Source: Nocardia pseudovaccinii NBRC 100343
Lineage (GTDB): Bacteria > Actinomycetota > Actinomycetes > Mycobacteriales > Mycobacteriaceae
NCBI RefSeq assembly: GCF_001613225.1
Contig: NZ_BDBY01000176.1
Span: 1-58,806 of the forward strand
Reading direction: 5' to 3'
DNA length: 58,806 bases
Under the pieces are notes generated by a model that was not told the DNA's origin, searched no databases, and saw only the letters and a list, made by a program, of their open reading frames with translations. Position 1 is the stretch's first letter; every line of letters starts with the position of its first letter. Shown here piece by piece: positions 47,456-56,273 of the stretch. Made by a program: the position numbers and the translations under genes.

Positions 47456-47548
47456 CAGCGGAAGTCGTTGCGTACAAGACATTCCGGTCCACCGTGCCCG
47501 AATGTCCGCACTGCCTTCGTGCTCGTCGGCAGCGGCGCATTCAGGCCA

Positions 47549-48343
47549 TTAGGCAACGCACATGCCTGGTACGGCGACGCGACGCAACGCGTGCCGAGTG
47601 CAGCGGCTCCCGACCGGATAGGCAGCGGTCACCGCGGCGAAGCCCGGGTCCGAGACCGCATCGAACAGCGCCTTCCCGGACTCCCAGACCGCGAGGTTGA
47701 TCAGGACGCGACTGCCGCTGATGCCACGGAAGAGCTGGGCTTCGATGAATCCTGGCTGTTGCTTCATGAAGGCACCGGTCTGCTGGTAAGCCGCGATCGC
47801 CTGCTCGACCTTCCCAACGGGTGCGACCAGGACATCCAGCAGCGTGAAATCGCTTTCAGTGGAGGCGAGTTGGTTGGCTACCGGCAATTCCGGAGTCAGC
47901 TCGAAGAACTCGATGGCCGGGACGGCTGATTCATCGGCGTCCTGAACTCCCACGGCTGCGGAATCCCATGGCGCACCCAGGCAGATTCCGGGCACCGCGA
48001 CGGGGCGCACTAGGTGCGGATACGCCACGGAGCCATCCGGATACGTGGGCAGCACCGCTTGAAAGTCGGGGCTGACGAAGGCCTCCTGAAGAGCCTTGGT
48101 GGATTCCCAGACCGCGACATTGGTAAGTACCCGGCTGTCCGCCGTGCCTCGATGCAGTTGGGCTGAAATGAATCCGGGCTTGGCTTTCATGATTTCCGAA
48201 TCCTGACGCCATATCTCGATAACGTCCTGGACCCGTCCCTCAGGGGCCAGGAAGGTGTTCACGATGGTGACCGGTTCGGCGCCGGCTTCATTCAACTGTG
48301 CCAGAAATGGTACGTTGGAATCGAAATCATTCAGTGTGATCAT
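47549..48343 (-). CDS. Two-domain ABM/dimeric alpha-beta barrel protein
   Basis: A 264-residue protein made of two repeats of an antibiotic-biosynthesis-monooxygenase-like fold. Repeat 1 has TIVNTFLAPEGRVQDVIEIW, AQLHRGTADSRVLTNVAVWE and YPHLVRPVAVPGICLG; repeat 2 has DVLVAPVGKVEQAIAAYQQT, AQLFRGISGSRVLINLAVWE and RRVAVPGMCVA. Single ABM domains act as cofactor-free oxygenases, haem oxygenases or isomerases, usually as dimers; here two units are fused. ATG at 48343 with AGGAGAG upstream; an earlier in-frame ATG is less likely. Confidence 0.8.
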   Translation of the reverse strand: MITLNDFDSNVPFLAQLNEAGAEPVTIVNTFLAPEGRVQDVIEIWRQDSEIMKAKPGFISAQLHRGTADSRVLTNVAVWESTKALQEAFVSPDFQAVLPTYPDGSVAYPHLVRPVAVPGICLGAPWDSAAVGVQDADESAVPAIEFFELTPELPVANQLASTESDFTLLDVLVAPVGKVEQAIAAYQQTGAFMKQQPGFIEAQLFRGISGSRVLINLAVWESGKALFDAVSDPGFAAVTAAYPVGSRCTRHALRRVAVPGMCVA

Positions 48344-48798
48344 CTGGTCTCTCCTCGTCATTGAGCAGATCGACACGGCGGCATGCGACCTGGGCCGCAC
48401 CATCATAAAAAGGGGTCCCATAACACGAAAGCCTCGTCCTGAAATACAGGACTTTCGGCATAGTGCACAGCGGCGACCAGTTTTTCTGTGCTTACAAAAT
48501 GCTCGAAACCGGCCCTCTCTTTAAGAATGAAAGTCACATACCGACGCGGGCGGAGTCAGGTCATCGTTTTTCGGCGCGGCGCGAAGGCCCCTTGCGATCC
48601 GGGCCGAAAGACCACGGCGGTGACAACAGGAATACGATCGACGGTTGCGATCAGCGATATTGATCCATTCACCCCTGACGCGCTCGAAACTCGGTGAGGA
48701 TCTGCGCAATCGCAGCGCGTTCCGGGAGTCGCTGTCGATCCGCATTCGCCGGGCGCGGTGAGTTCGGTGCCAAGCCGACTATTGTCGTCAGGTCGGAC
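48344..48798. other. Intergenic gap without supported genes
   Basis: Contains the promoter of the double-ABM gene and the 3' side of the MBL gene at 48799. I see no gene or strong hairpin. Confidence 0.4.
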
Positions 48799-49425
48799 TC
48801 AATATCCGCGCCGTCTCCATTCGTCCAGGCGAGCCATCTCGATGCCTATGGTGGTGGATTCCCCGTGGCCGGTGTGTACCAGAGTTTCCGGGGGCAGCGA
48901 CAGCAGGCGGGTGGCGATCGAGGACAGGATTGTGTCGAAGTCGGAGTAAGACCGCCCTGTCGCGCCCGGACCGCCATGGAACAGAGTGTCGCCAGTGAAT
49001 ACAACGCCGAGGTCGGGGCCATGGAAGCAGACAGCACCCGGCGCGTGTCCCGGAGTGTGTAGGACGTGCAGCGCCGTCCCGGCCACCTCGATTGTCTGCT
49101 TGTCGGAGAGCTCGCCGCTCGGATCGATATCTGGGTGGGTAAGACGCCATACAACCATGTCGTCGGGGTGCAGGAGGACGGGAGCGCCGGTGACCCTGGA
49201 CAATTCGGGGGCTACGCGGATGTGGTCGTCGTGGGCGTGGGTGGCGAGGATGGCCCGCACCCTGCGAGCGCCGATCACGTCGAGGATGACCTCCACATCG
49301 TGCGGCGCGTCGATGACGACGCATTCCGAGTCGTCGCCGATCACCCAGACATTGTTATCGACCTCGAAAGTTTCGCCATCCAGACTGAAGGTGCCGGTGG
49401 TGACGGCGCGATCGATATGCGCCAC
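48799..49425 (-). CDS. MBL-fold hydrolase next to mycothiol formaldehyde dehydrogenase
   Basis: A 208-residue glyoxalase II-like zinc hydrolase. Metal motif THAHDDH, later HTPGHAPGAVCFH, FTGDTLFHGG and HTGHGEST supply the remaining ligands. GTG start overlaps the stop of the dehydrogenase gene by one base, so they are translationally coupled. This pairing is common in actinobacteria, and the MBL protein is a candidate S-formylmycothiol hydrolase or persulfide-type thioesterase; neither role is proven. Confidence 0.82.
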   Translation of the reverse strand: MAHIDRAVTTGTFSLDGETFEVDNNVWVIGDDSECVVIDAPHDVEVILDVIGARRVRAILATHAHDDHIRVAPELSRVTGAPVLLHPDDMVVWRLTHPDIDPSGELSDKQTIEVAGTALHVLHTPGHAPGAVCFHGPDLGVVFTGDTLFHGGPGATGRSYSDFDTILSSIATRLLSLPPETLVHTGHGESTTIGIEMARLDEWRRRGY

Positions 49426-50510
49426 TACAGCACCACCACCGAGCGCAGCACTTCGCCATGATGCATGTTGGCGAACGCCGCCTCCACGTCGGTCAGCGAA
49501 ATCGTCTCGGTGACGAACGCGTCCAAATCCAGGCGGCCCTGCTTGTAGAGCTCGATCAGATATGGGAAATCCCGCGCGGGCAGGCAGTCGCCGTACCAGG
49601 AGGACTTCAAAGATCCACCGCGCGAGAAGAAGTCGATCAACGGCAACGAGAGCTCCATGTCGGGCGTGGGCACGCCGACCAACACCACGGTGCCCGCCAA
49701 ATCGCGGGCATAGAAGGCTTGCTTCCAGGTTTCCGGGTGGCCGACCGCATCGATCACCACATCGGCGCCGAAGCCGTCGGTCAGTTCACGAACCTGTTCT
49801 ACCGCATCCTCTTTGCCCGCATTCACGGTATGTGTGGCACCGAAACCCTTGGCCCACTTCAGCTTCCGCTCGTCGATGTCCACGGCGATGACGGTGGTCG
49901 CGCCCGCCAGCTTCGCGCCCGCTATGGCCGCGTTTCCGACACCGCCGCAACCGATCACGGCCACACTGTCGCCTCGGCTGACACCGCCGGTGTTGATCGC
50001 CGCGCCCAGACCCGCCATCACGCCGCAGCCGAGCAGACCCGCCGCAGCCGGAGACACGCTCGGATCGACCTTGGTGCATTGGCCCGCGTGCACGAGCGTC
50101 TTGTCGGCGAACGCGCCGATGCCCAGCGCGGGCGTCAGCGGTGTGCCATCGGTGAGCGTCATCGGCTGCGCCGCATTGAATGTCGAGAAGCAGTACCACG
50201 GCTTGCCCCTGCGACAGGCGCGACAGGAACCGCACACTGCTCGCCAGTTCAGGATGACGAAATCCCCGGGCGCGACACCCGTGACGCCTTCACCCACCGA
50301 TTCCACGACGCCTGCGGCCTCGTGCCCGAGCAGGAAGGGGAATTCGTCGTTGATGCCGCCCTCGCGGTAATGCAGATCGGTATGGCACACGCCGCACGCC
50401 TGCACCTCGACCACGGCCTCACCGGGTCCCGGATCCGGGATCACGATCTCGGCCACTTCGACCGGGGCTTGCTTCGAACGCGCGATAACCCCGCGAACGG
50501 TTTGGGGCAC
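49425..50510 (-). CDS. mscR: S-(hydroxymethyl)mycothiol dehydrogenase
   Basis: A 361-residue zinc alcohol dehydrogenase of the class III-like mycothiol type. [20 protein letters not shown] and [20 protein letters not shown] give catalytic zinc ligands, [15 protein letters not shown] the structural zinc site, and [20 protein letters not shown] the NAD loop; [11 protein letters not shown] follows. It oxidises the spontaneous formaldehyde-mycothiol adduct to S-formylmycothiol. Directly downstream of a P450/ferredoxin pair, it likely removes formaldehyde from oxidative demethylation. GTG at 50510 with GGAGGAA upstream. Confidence 0.93.
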   Translation of the reverse strand: MPQTVRGVIARSKQAPVEVAEIVIPDPGPGEAVVEVQACGVCHTDLHYREGGINDEFPFLLGHEAAGVVESVGEGVTGVAPGDFVILNWRAVCGSCRACRRGKPWYCFSTFNAAQPMTLTDGTPLTPALGIGAFADKTLVHAGQCTKVDPSVSPAAAGLLGCGVMAGLGAAINTGGVSRGDSVAVIGCGGVGNAAIAGAKLAGATTVIAVDIDERKLKWAKGFGATHTVNAGKEDAVEQVRELTDGFGADVVIDAVGHPETWKQAFYARDLAGTVVLVGVPTPDMELSLPLIDFFSRGGSLKSSWYGDCLPARDFPYLIELYKQGRLDLDAFVTETISLTDVEAAFANMHHGEVLRSVVVL

Positions 50511-50650
50511 GACTTCCTCCCTCGAATCATCACATCAGTAGGTACAGAACGGGTGCCGCGCAATACTTTTCACCGTCGCTCCGGCAGAAATACGTCACTC
50601 CGGGTACACCACGAGCTGGGCCTTCGCCACTCCCGACGGCGCCGGCGAGC

Positions 50651-50689
50651 TGCGGCGGAGTACTCGGCTGGCGTGAGTACTCCGCCGCA
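50651..50689 (-). terminator. Hairpin after the ferredoxin gene
   Basis: TGCGGCGGAGTACTC, 9-base loop, GAGTACTCCGCCGCA (15-bp perfect stem), 4 bases past the ferredoxin stop (50694). It separates the P450-ferredoxin unit from mscR. Confidence 0.8.
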
Positions 50690-50693
50690 TCCC

Positions 50694-50888
50694 CTACCGC
50701 GACAACAACTTCAGCGCCGCAACCGGGCAGCTGAGCACGGCGCCGTGCGCTTGCGCCTTGTCGGAGTCTGGAACCTCTTCGGTAAGGATCGTCAGTACGC
50801 CCTCGTCGTCGACCGAAAAGTACTCGGGCGCGGCCGCTTCGCACATAGCGTGCCCCTCGCAGCGATTTCGATCTACCTCTATCCTCAT
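50694..50888 (-). CDS. [3Fe-4S]-type ferredoxin, P450 partner
   Basis: A 64-residue ferredoxin. Cluster ligands C10, C16 and C54 are in CEGHAMCEAAAPEYF and LSCPVAALKL. The position of the second cysteine of a 4Fe cluster is H13, a variant seen in several mycobacterial P450 ferredoxins and consistent with a 3Fe-4S or atypical cluster. It starts at the ATGA overlap with the P450 stop (50885-50888), so one mRNA encodes both. It probably passes single electrons to the P450; a reductase is not in the window. Confidence 0.9.
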   Translation of the reverse strand: MRIEVDRNRCEGHAMCEAAAPEYFSVDDEGVLTILTEEVPDSDKAQAHGAVLSCPVAALKLLSR

Positions 50889-52090
50889 GCGGCATCCTGT
50901 CCGTTGATCCAGACCGGTACCGATTCCACCCGCCTGGTGAGGATGCCCTCGGACTTCACCCAGGTGGCATCGTCGGTCAGCCGCATGTCCGGATAGGCGT
51001 CCATGAGCGCGGAAATGGCCAGCCGGGCCTCGATTCGAGCCAACGGCGAACCGATGCACGCGTGGATTCCCCGGCCGAAAGCGAGATGCCCTGCGGCATT
51101 GGGTCGATCGATACGGTAGGTCCGCGAGTCGTCGCCCCATCGCTTCTCGTCGTGGTTGGCGGACTGGATGTTCAGGTACAGCTTCTTGCCGGCCGGGATC
51201 GGACATTCGGCGAGGGTGAGGTCTTCGGTCACCGTTCGGACCATGAACTGAGCTGGCGAGTCCACGCGGAGCGACTCCTCGATCGCATTCGGCAGCAAGT
51301 CCCGATCGGCGACAACGGCCTCCCACTGGCTGCGATTCTCGAGCAGCCGGTACAGGCAGTTGGCAATCAGTCCGCGGGTGGTGTCGGTCGCGGCGACAAC
51401 GAGCTGGAAGATATGCGCGACGACATCGAGTGTAGGTAAATCCACGTCGCCCGGCTCTGCGAAGCACAGATTGTCCAGGACATCCTCATGACGGTCATCG
51501 GGGCGAGATCGCCGCTCTTCCACCAGCTGCGCCAGAAATCCCATCAGCTTGCCGAATTCGGGCAATCCGTCTGACGGCTCCGGGATGACGCGCACGATGG
51601 CGTCGGCCCATCCCTGAACCTCGCTCCATGTCGGCTTCGGGATTCCGATCAACGCGTAAAGGACGGCCGCAGGAATGAAGTGCACGTAGTCTGCGTACAG
51701 GTCGACTCGGCCCGACTCAGGCAGGGCCACACGGGCTTTGCGGACGATTTCCGCGACTTCCGGCGTGAGCCGACGCAGACGCGCTGGCGCCATGTCCTTG
51801 AGAAGTCGGGCCCGTAAAGTGTCGTGTTCGACTCCGTCGGCCTGGGTCACCATGGTGACGGGAGTCTTCACATCTTCCGGGCCTACCGAAAAGTTGCCGC
51901 GGCTCGAAAAGCGCTCGGTGTCATCGAAGACCGCCCGCACCACATCGTCGGTGTTTGCCACGTAAAGGAATTCACTCACCTGCCCGACCGGACACCCTCG
52001 CCGGGATGCCTGCATGAAACCGTCGGGATCTGGAATGTGCGAGGGATTCAGCGGATTGAAGAACTCGTCTGAATCAACGGTGGTAGTCAA
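50885..52090 (-). CDS. Cytochrome P450 (bacterial class I type), copy 2
   Basis: A 401-residue P450: I-helix VVAATDTTRGLIANC, ExxR as EESLR, haem loop HLAFGRGIHACIGSPLAR. Close paralogue of 8205-9416. TTG start at 52088-52090 is preferred because AAGGAACC precedes it and the protein then opens MTTTVDSDEFFNPL, like the paralogue; a longer frame to 52147 lacks similarity. Followed by its ferredoxin and then by mscR. By inference a demethylase acting on a methoxylated or N-methyl compound, perhaps one entering the ring-cleavage operon upstream. Confidence 0.92.
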   Translation of the reverse strand: MTTTVDSDEFFNPLNPSHIPDPDGFMQASRRGCPVGQVSEFLYVANTDDVVRAVFDDTERFSSRGNFSVGPEDVKTPVTMVTQADGVEHDTLRARLLKDMAPARLRRLTPEVAEIVRKARVALPESGRVDLYADYVHFIPAAVLYALIGIPKPTWSEVQGWADAIVRVIPEPSDGLPEFGKLMGFLAQLVEERRSRPDDRHEDVLDNLCFAEPGDVDLPTLDVVAHIFQLVVAATDTTRGLIANCLYRLLENRSQWEAVVADRDLLPNAIEESLRVDSPAQFMVRTVTEDLTLAECPIPAGKKLYLNIQSANHDEKRWGDDSRTYRIDRPNAAGHLAFGRGIHACIGSPLARIEARLAISALMDAYPDMRLTDDATWVKSEGILTRRVESVPVWINGQDAA

Positions 52091-52203
52091 TGGGGTTCCT
52101 TTCCAATTACCGCATGAAGGCGGATGTATCACCTTCACGAGAGTCACGGCCGGGAAGGTGAGCGAGTTTTGAACCGAGCAGACGGCTCATCAGCGCTGGC
52201 CAC

Positions 52204-52228
52204 ACTGTTCCGCACTGCGGAACAGTGA
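52204..52228. promoter_or_regulatory. Perfect 25-bp palindrome upstream of P450 copy 2
   Basis: CACTGTTCCGC, spacer ACT, GCGGAACAGTG. It lies 114 bases upstream of the TTG start. The TTCCGC...GCGGAA core resembles those of the promoter-like modules (TTCYGCRCAGCRGAA). Very likely a regulator-binding site for P450-ferredoxin expression. Confidence 0.75.
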
Positions 52229-52329
52229 TCCTAATCACGAAACAACACTAGCAAGCGAGATGCCGAGTCTTCAAGACGCAAACGCTGTTAATCCATAACG
52301 TGACTTCGACATCGTTTCTGACTCATTCG

Positions 52330-53196
52330 TTATTCCCGGGTGCGGAGGGAGCGACGGGTGAGACCCGGGGACCGGTTTCGCCCAGAAGTTGGGCAGGCGA
52401 CGGTGCTGTCGGCGGCGACGTTTGCTGTCAACGGTATTCCGAGGCCGGAGAGTTCGAGCCGAATTTCGTCGCCGGCCTCGATCGGCCCCACTCCCGCTGG
52501 TGTGCCGGTCGTGACGATATCTCCGGGATAGAGCGTAGCGACGGACGACGCATAGGAAATCAGCTTCGCCACATCCCAGATCAGATCTGCCGTAGTGGCT
52601 TGCTGTCGCAGCTCATCGTTTACCCAGCAACGTAATTCGACAGCACCCGGATCGCCGAACTCGTCAGCGGTCACCAGCACCGGTCCCATCGGAGTAAAGG
52701 TATCGAACGACTTCCGTGTCGAGCGGTCCTCACCTCCGCGCATGGTGATATCCAACAGACCCGTATAGCCGAATACGTATTCGAGAGCGTCACATTCGCT
52801 GACCTTGCTCGCCGTCCGGCCTATCACTACAGCGAGTTCGCCCTCCTGATCGAACCGGCGGTCACGGTAGGGCAACTCGATGGTGCCACCCGGATAGAGA
52901 AGTGACGAAGGAGCTTTGAGGAAGAATCCCAATGCGCCAACCTGGGCATCCACATTCATCTCGATCTGATGGTCGCGATAGTTCACCGGCGCAGCGATGA
53001 TCTTCGACGGATCCGCCAGCGGCAGACCCAACTCGATATCTCCGAGCGGAACCGCCTCCCCCGGAGCGGGAAACGGCAAGGTTCCGTCCCGAGCCCAGCG
53101 TTCGATAACAGTGCGCATACTGTCGGTGAGCAGGGCGACCCGATCTCCGTCGAGCAATTGTGCCGCCCGACCGTCTTTGTACGAAACCAGTCGCAT
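52330..53196 (-). CDS. Fumarylacetoacetate hydrolase-family protein, copy 2
   Basis: A 288-residue FAH-family enzyme: PSKIIAAPVNYRDHQIEMNV, RFDQEGELAVVIGRTASKVS (metal-binding acid residues), FGYTGLLDITMRGGEDRSTR, and the C-terminal TLYPGDIVTTGTPAGVGPIE. Members are hydratases or C-C hydrolases of meta-cleavage pathways. ATG at 53196 with GGGAGAG upstream. Separated by a hairpin from the operon that starts at 57887, so perhaps a separate transcript. Confidence 0.88.
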   Translation of the reverse strand: MRLVSYKDGRAAQLLDGDRVALLTDSMRTVIERWARDGTLPFPAPGEAVPLGDIELGLPLADPSKIIAAPVNYRDHQIEMNVDAQVGALGFFLKAPSSLLYPGGTIELPYRDRRFDQEGELAVVIGRTASKVSECDALEYVFGYTGLLDITMRGGEDRSTRKSFDTFTPMGPVLVTADEFGDPGAVELRCWVNDELRQQATTADLIWDVAKLISYASSVATLYPGDIVTTGTPAGVGPIEAGDEIRLELSGLGIPLTANVAADSTVACPTSGRNRSPGLTRRSLRTRE

Positions 53197-53356
53197 ATCG
53201 CACTCTCCCGAACAAGAAACACATTGCGTACGAAGCTGAACCGGTGACACCCGGCAACCCCTGTGCCTTTTGTGAATGCAGGCCCGCCGAGAAACGCACA
53301 CCAGCACATCCCTCGACGGGCCCTGCGCCCGGTGCTTGTCCGACCTCCGGGCAGAA

Positions 53357-53396
53357 GCCGCCGTCGCTGCCAACGGGTCGGTGACACGACGGCGGC
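53357..53396 (-). terminator. Hairpin downstream of the MBL gene
   Basis: GCCGCCGTCG, 20-base loop, CGACGGCGGC. It directly follows the stop at 53400 of the minus-strand MBL gene. Confidence 0.55.
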
Positions 53397-53399
53397 GAG

Positions 53400-54116
53400 T
53401 CACCGTGGCCGTGAAAAACTCTGAGGCGTACCGTGTTCGAGAACGACTACCTCGGTCCCGCTCGGTGCCAGATTCTTCAGCAGCCCGCAGTGCATCGCCT
53501 GATGGACTTGTGCAAGTCCTGCCTGGTGAATCGGTATCGCCACCTTCGGAGCGACGGCACGCAGATAGTCGATGCCCTCCCCGATCTTCATCCACGGGCC
53601 GCCGATGGGCAGCAGCAGGATCTCGATGGGCTGTCCCGGGTCGTCGAAAGCGTCGCCCGGATGGAGTAGACCACCATCGAGTACGAATCCGAGGTTTTCC
53701 GATGACGGAAGCGCGGAATGGATGCATGCGTGCTCACCACCGATGACCCGAACATCGACCCCGCCTCGAGACACCTTGTCCCCCGACGCGACGATATGGC
53801 TGCCCGGCCGCGAGACTATCGATTCTTGGCCGGCCTGGGCTAATGCCTCGGCGCTCTGACGCCCCAGCACCAGTTCGGCCTTCGGGTTGTCGGCGACAAG
53901 TTGTGAAAAACGACCGACGTCGAGATGGTCCGGATGGGGGTGCGTAATCAAGATAAGATCAAGATCACGCAACCCCTCGAATCCCTGCGAGTAGGCGCCG
54001 GGATCGAACAGCACCCGGCGCGGGGCGCCATCGGGGCCGGGGATCTCGACATGGACGCAGGCATGGCCGTAGTGCGTGATTTCCATCGCCAGTTCTCCAG
54101 TCATTTCCGTGCTCAT
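53400..54116 (-). CDS. MBL-fold metal-dependent hydrolase (UlaG/lactonase-like)
   Basis: A 238-residue protein. The zinc motif is ITHPHPDHLD; later GGEHACIH, DGGLLHPGDAF and PIHQAGLAQVHQ supply further ligands. It resembles the RomA/UlaG-like branch of the fold. Function in the pathway could be lactone or thioester hydrolysis. ATG at 54116 overlaps the upstream Dabb stop (54113). A truncated paralogue is at 2388-2829. Confidence 0.8.
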   Translation of the reverse strand: MSTEMTGELAMEITHYGHACVHVEIPGPDGAPRRVLFDPGAYSQGFEGLRDLDLILITHPHPDHLDVGRFSQLVADNPKAELVLGRQSAEALAQAGQESIVSRPGSHIVASGDKVSRGGVDVRVIGGEHACIHSALPSSENLGFVLDGGLLHPGDAFDDPGQPIEILLLPIGGPWMKIGEGIDYLRAVAPKVAIPIHQAGLAQVHQAMHCGLLKNLAPSGTEVVVLEHGTPQSFSRPR

Positions 54117-54424
54117 GCGGCTTCGGGCACGCTGAACTGCACTGCGGATCGTGAGCTGACGAAGGGACGAAGTCGTTCGACCAGACTCAGATGATCCGGA
54201 TGTCCCAGATACATGTATAGCGATCGCTCGCTGTCGAAGACCGCGCTGACCCCGTACGACACATTGCCGGGCCGCAATCCGAGATCCCGTCCGTGCTGGT
54301 AGGACACAATGCCCGGCAGCGACGACGACAGGGCGTTCAGACCGTCCTCGAGCGCCGTCAAGATCTCGGCGGGAAGGTCGTCGCTGAATCCGAAAGCCAC
54401 GATGTGCGCGAGCCCCATGCTCAT
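54113..54424 (-). CDS. Dabb (stress-responsive alpha/beta barrel) protein
   Basis: A 103-residue dimeric alpha-beta barrel: LAHIVAFGFSDDLPAEILTA, then LGLRPGNVSYGVSAVFDSE and YMYLGHPDHLSLVERLRPFV. The Y..HP.H pattern is usual for Dabb proteins of catabolic operons; olivetolic acid cyclase belongs to the same fold. Overlaps both neighbours by four bases. Confidence 0.82.
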   Translation of the reverse strand: MSMGLAHIVAFGFSDDLPAEILTALEDGLNALSSSLPGIVSYQHGRDLGLRPGNVSYGVSAVFDSERSLYMYLGHPDHLSLVERLRPFVSSRSAVQFSVPEAA

Positions 54425-55347
54425 CCCTTCGTCGAGTGGGCACCGGTCATCAGTGCCGCGAGATCATCCGGCTGGAGGAAAGACGGAGGCGGAGGCGGAC
54501 CCCACGCGTACAGGCCCTGCAGGCCGTGCAGTATCTGGGGGCTCCACAGCTCGTCCTCCGGGCAGGTGTCCATGTCCGAGTAATACTCGGAGAAGTTGCC
54601 CGCGGGATCCTTGAGGTACCAGAAGAAGTTGGCACCGGCGTAGTGCCTGCCCAAGCCCCAGATGTGGCGATCCGGATGGTCTTCGAGCATATCGAAGGCG
54701 CCGCGACCGACTTCGTCGATGTCATCGACCTGCCAGCTGGTGTGGTGCATGAAGTTGACCGGCGCGGCCATCACCAGGACGTTGTGATGCTCGACCGAAC
54801 ACCGCAGGAACGCCGCCTTGTCTCCCATATAGTCGCTGACCTTGAAGCCCAGGCCGTCGACGAAGAATCGCATCGTGGTGTCCAGGTCGGTGCTGCCGAT
54901 GACGCAATGACCGAGCTTGCGCGGTCGCACCCGTTCGGTGCGGGAGATGAACGGCGCTCTCCCCCAGCGATCTATGCGTCCTGGGCCGTTGTACGGAGTG
55001 GGCGGCACGGCCGGCTCCACGACGACCCGCGGCCGGACCGCGACACGTACGACGGTGCCGGTTACCGGCTCGACAGCCCGCACCGAGCCCAACTCTTGCC
55101 TGACCTCGATGCCCAGGGAAGTGAGTTTGCTTGCGGCAGAGCCGATATCGTCGGCATCGTCGGCGGCGATGGACATCTCGACCAGACGTCGCAGCGGCGC
55201 ATGGACGAGTTCGAGTTGCTCGCCACCGTTGACGGTGGCGAACCGACCGGCGCCGAGGTGCTCGAGACCGAAATCGCTGTAATAGCTGATGGTTTCATCC
55301 AGGTTGGGCACACCGATGGTGACCTTGCCCAGGCCGTGCAATGCCAT
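54421..55347 (-). CDS. Extradiol ring-cleavage dioxygenase (VOC/type I)
   Basis: A 308-residue two-module vicinal-oxygen-chelate protein. Module 1: LGKVTIGVPNLDETISYYSD. Module 2: LGHCVIGSTDLDTTMRFFVD with H147, FMHHTSWQVDDIDEVGRGA with H201/202, and FSEYYSDMD with E254, the 2-His-1-Glu iron site of catechol 2,3-dioxygenases. It probably cleaves the product of the MhpA-type hydroxylase. Overlaps the Dabb start by four bases. Confidence 0.88.
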   Translation of the reverse strand: MALHGLGKVTIGVPNLDETISYYSDFGLEHLGAGRFATVNGGEQLELVHAPLRRLVEMSIAADDADDIGSAASKLTSLGIEVRQELGSVRAVEPVTGTVVRVAVRPRVVVEPAVPPTPYNGPGRIDRWGRAPFISRTERVRPRKLGHCVIGSTDLDTTMRFFVDGLGFKVSDYMGDKAAFLRCSVEHHNVLVMAAPVNFMHHTSWQVDDIDEVGRGAFDMLEDHPDRHIWGLGRHYAGANFFWYLKDPAGNFSEYYSDMDTCPEDELWSPQILHGLQGLYAWGPPPPPSFLQPDDLAALMTGAHSTKG

Positions 55348-55358
55348 GGTCGCATCCT

Positions 55359-56231
55359 TTACTTCGCGGCGACGAACTTCTGGTGCAGTGTTCCGATGCC
55401 CTCGATCCAGGAACTCAGGCTTTCGCCCGGCTGCAGGAAGCGTTGGGGCTCCCTGCCGACGCCGACACCCGCGGGGGTGCCGGTGAAGACAACATCACCG
55501 GGGTACAGCGTCACTGTGTGTGACAAGCCTGAGATCAACTGCGGCACAGGGAAAATAAGATCGCTGGTGCGGCCCTTTTGGACATCCTCACCGTCGATCG
55601 AGCAGCCGAGCTCGAGATCGTCCGGATTCGCGAGCTCGTCCGGAGTAACCAGCCAGGGGCCCTGCGGAGAGAAGCCCGGGAACGACTTGCCCAAGCCGAA
55701 TTGTGGTGCCGGCGGGCGCAGCTGCGAGACCCGCTCCGAGATATCTTGGCCGACAGTGAGCCCCGCCACGGCATCCCACACTGCGCCCGGCTCGACCCGG
55801 TGCAATTCCCGTCCGATGATCACGACGAGTTCGACTTCCCAGTCGACGTTGCCACCAGCAGGCAGTACAACTGTCGTGTCCGGCCCGCTGAAGCTCGAGA
55901 TGTACTTGGTGAACACCGGTGGGAGGTGTTCGGGCGGTTCGAATCCGGATTCATCGGCGTGGGCGCGGTAATTGAGGCCGAAAGCAAACACCTGGCGAGG
56001 AGCTGGTGAAGGTGCACCGAGCAGAGTCCGATCCAGCTGGAACGAATGCGCTTGCATGCCAGCTTCGGTAAGCGTGGTCGCCCAGTGCTTGAACTCGTCC
56101 CACTTGGCATAGATCTGAGCCACGTCGGGACCGAAACGTCCGCCCGAGACGGCCGCGACCTCAGCGGCCCGCTCGGCGCCGTCGTTACCGAACACGAAGG
56201 CCCCGCGGCCCTGCAGATTTGCAATACGCAT
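55359..56231 (-). CDS. Fumarylacetoacetate hydrolase-family protein, copy 1
   Basis: A 290-residue FAH enzyme: FAFGLNYRAHADESGFEPPE, DWEVELVVIIGRELHRVEPG, LTVGQDISERVSQLRPPAPQ, LYPGDVVFTGTPAGVGVGRE. Acidic metal ligands are conserved. Likely a hydratase, decarboxylase or hydrolase for ring-cleavage products. It lies 42 bases after the hydroxylase gene and 11 before the dioxygenase. Confidence 0.9.
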   Translation of the reverse strand: MRIANLQGRGAFVFGNDGAERAAEVAAVSGGRFGPDVAQIYAKWDEFKHWATTLTEAGMQAHSFQLDRTLLGAPSPAPRQVFAFGLNYRAHADESGFEPPEHLPPVFTKYISSFSGPDTTVVLPAGGNVDWEVELVVIIGRELHRVEPGAVWDAVAGLTVGQDISERVSQLRPPAPQFGLGKSFPGFSPQGPWLVTPDELANPDDLELGCSIDGEDVQKGRTSDLIFPVPQLISGLSHTVTLYPGDVVFTGTPAGVGVGREPQRFLQPGESLSSWIEGIGTLHQKFVAAK

Positions 56232-56273
56232 GAAGGTTGGTTCTCCTCAGAGTAGTTGGTTTGAAGTCGGCGA

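Noticed and set aside
49458..50996. 512-codon plus-strand open frame opposite mscR and ferredoxin
   Set aside because: Shadow; extends over three minus-strand genes and a terminator hairpin.
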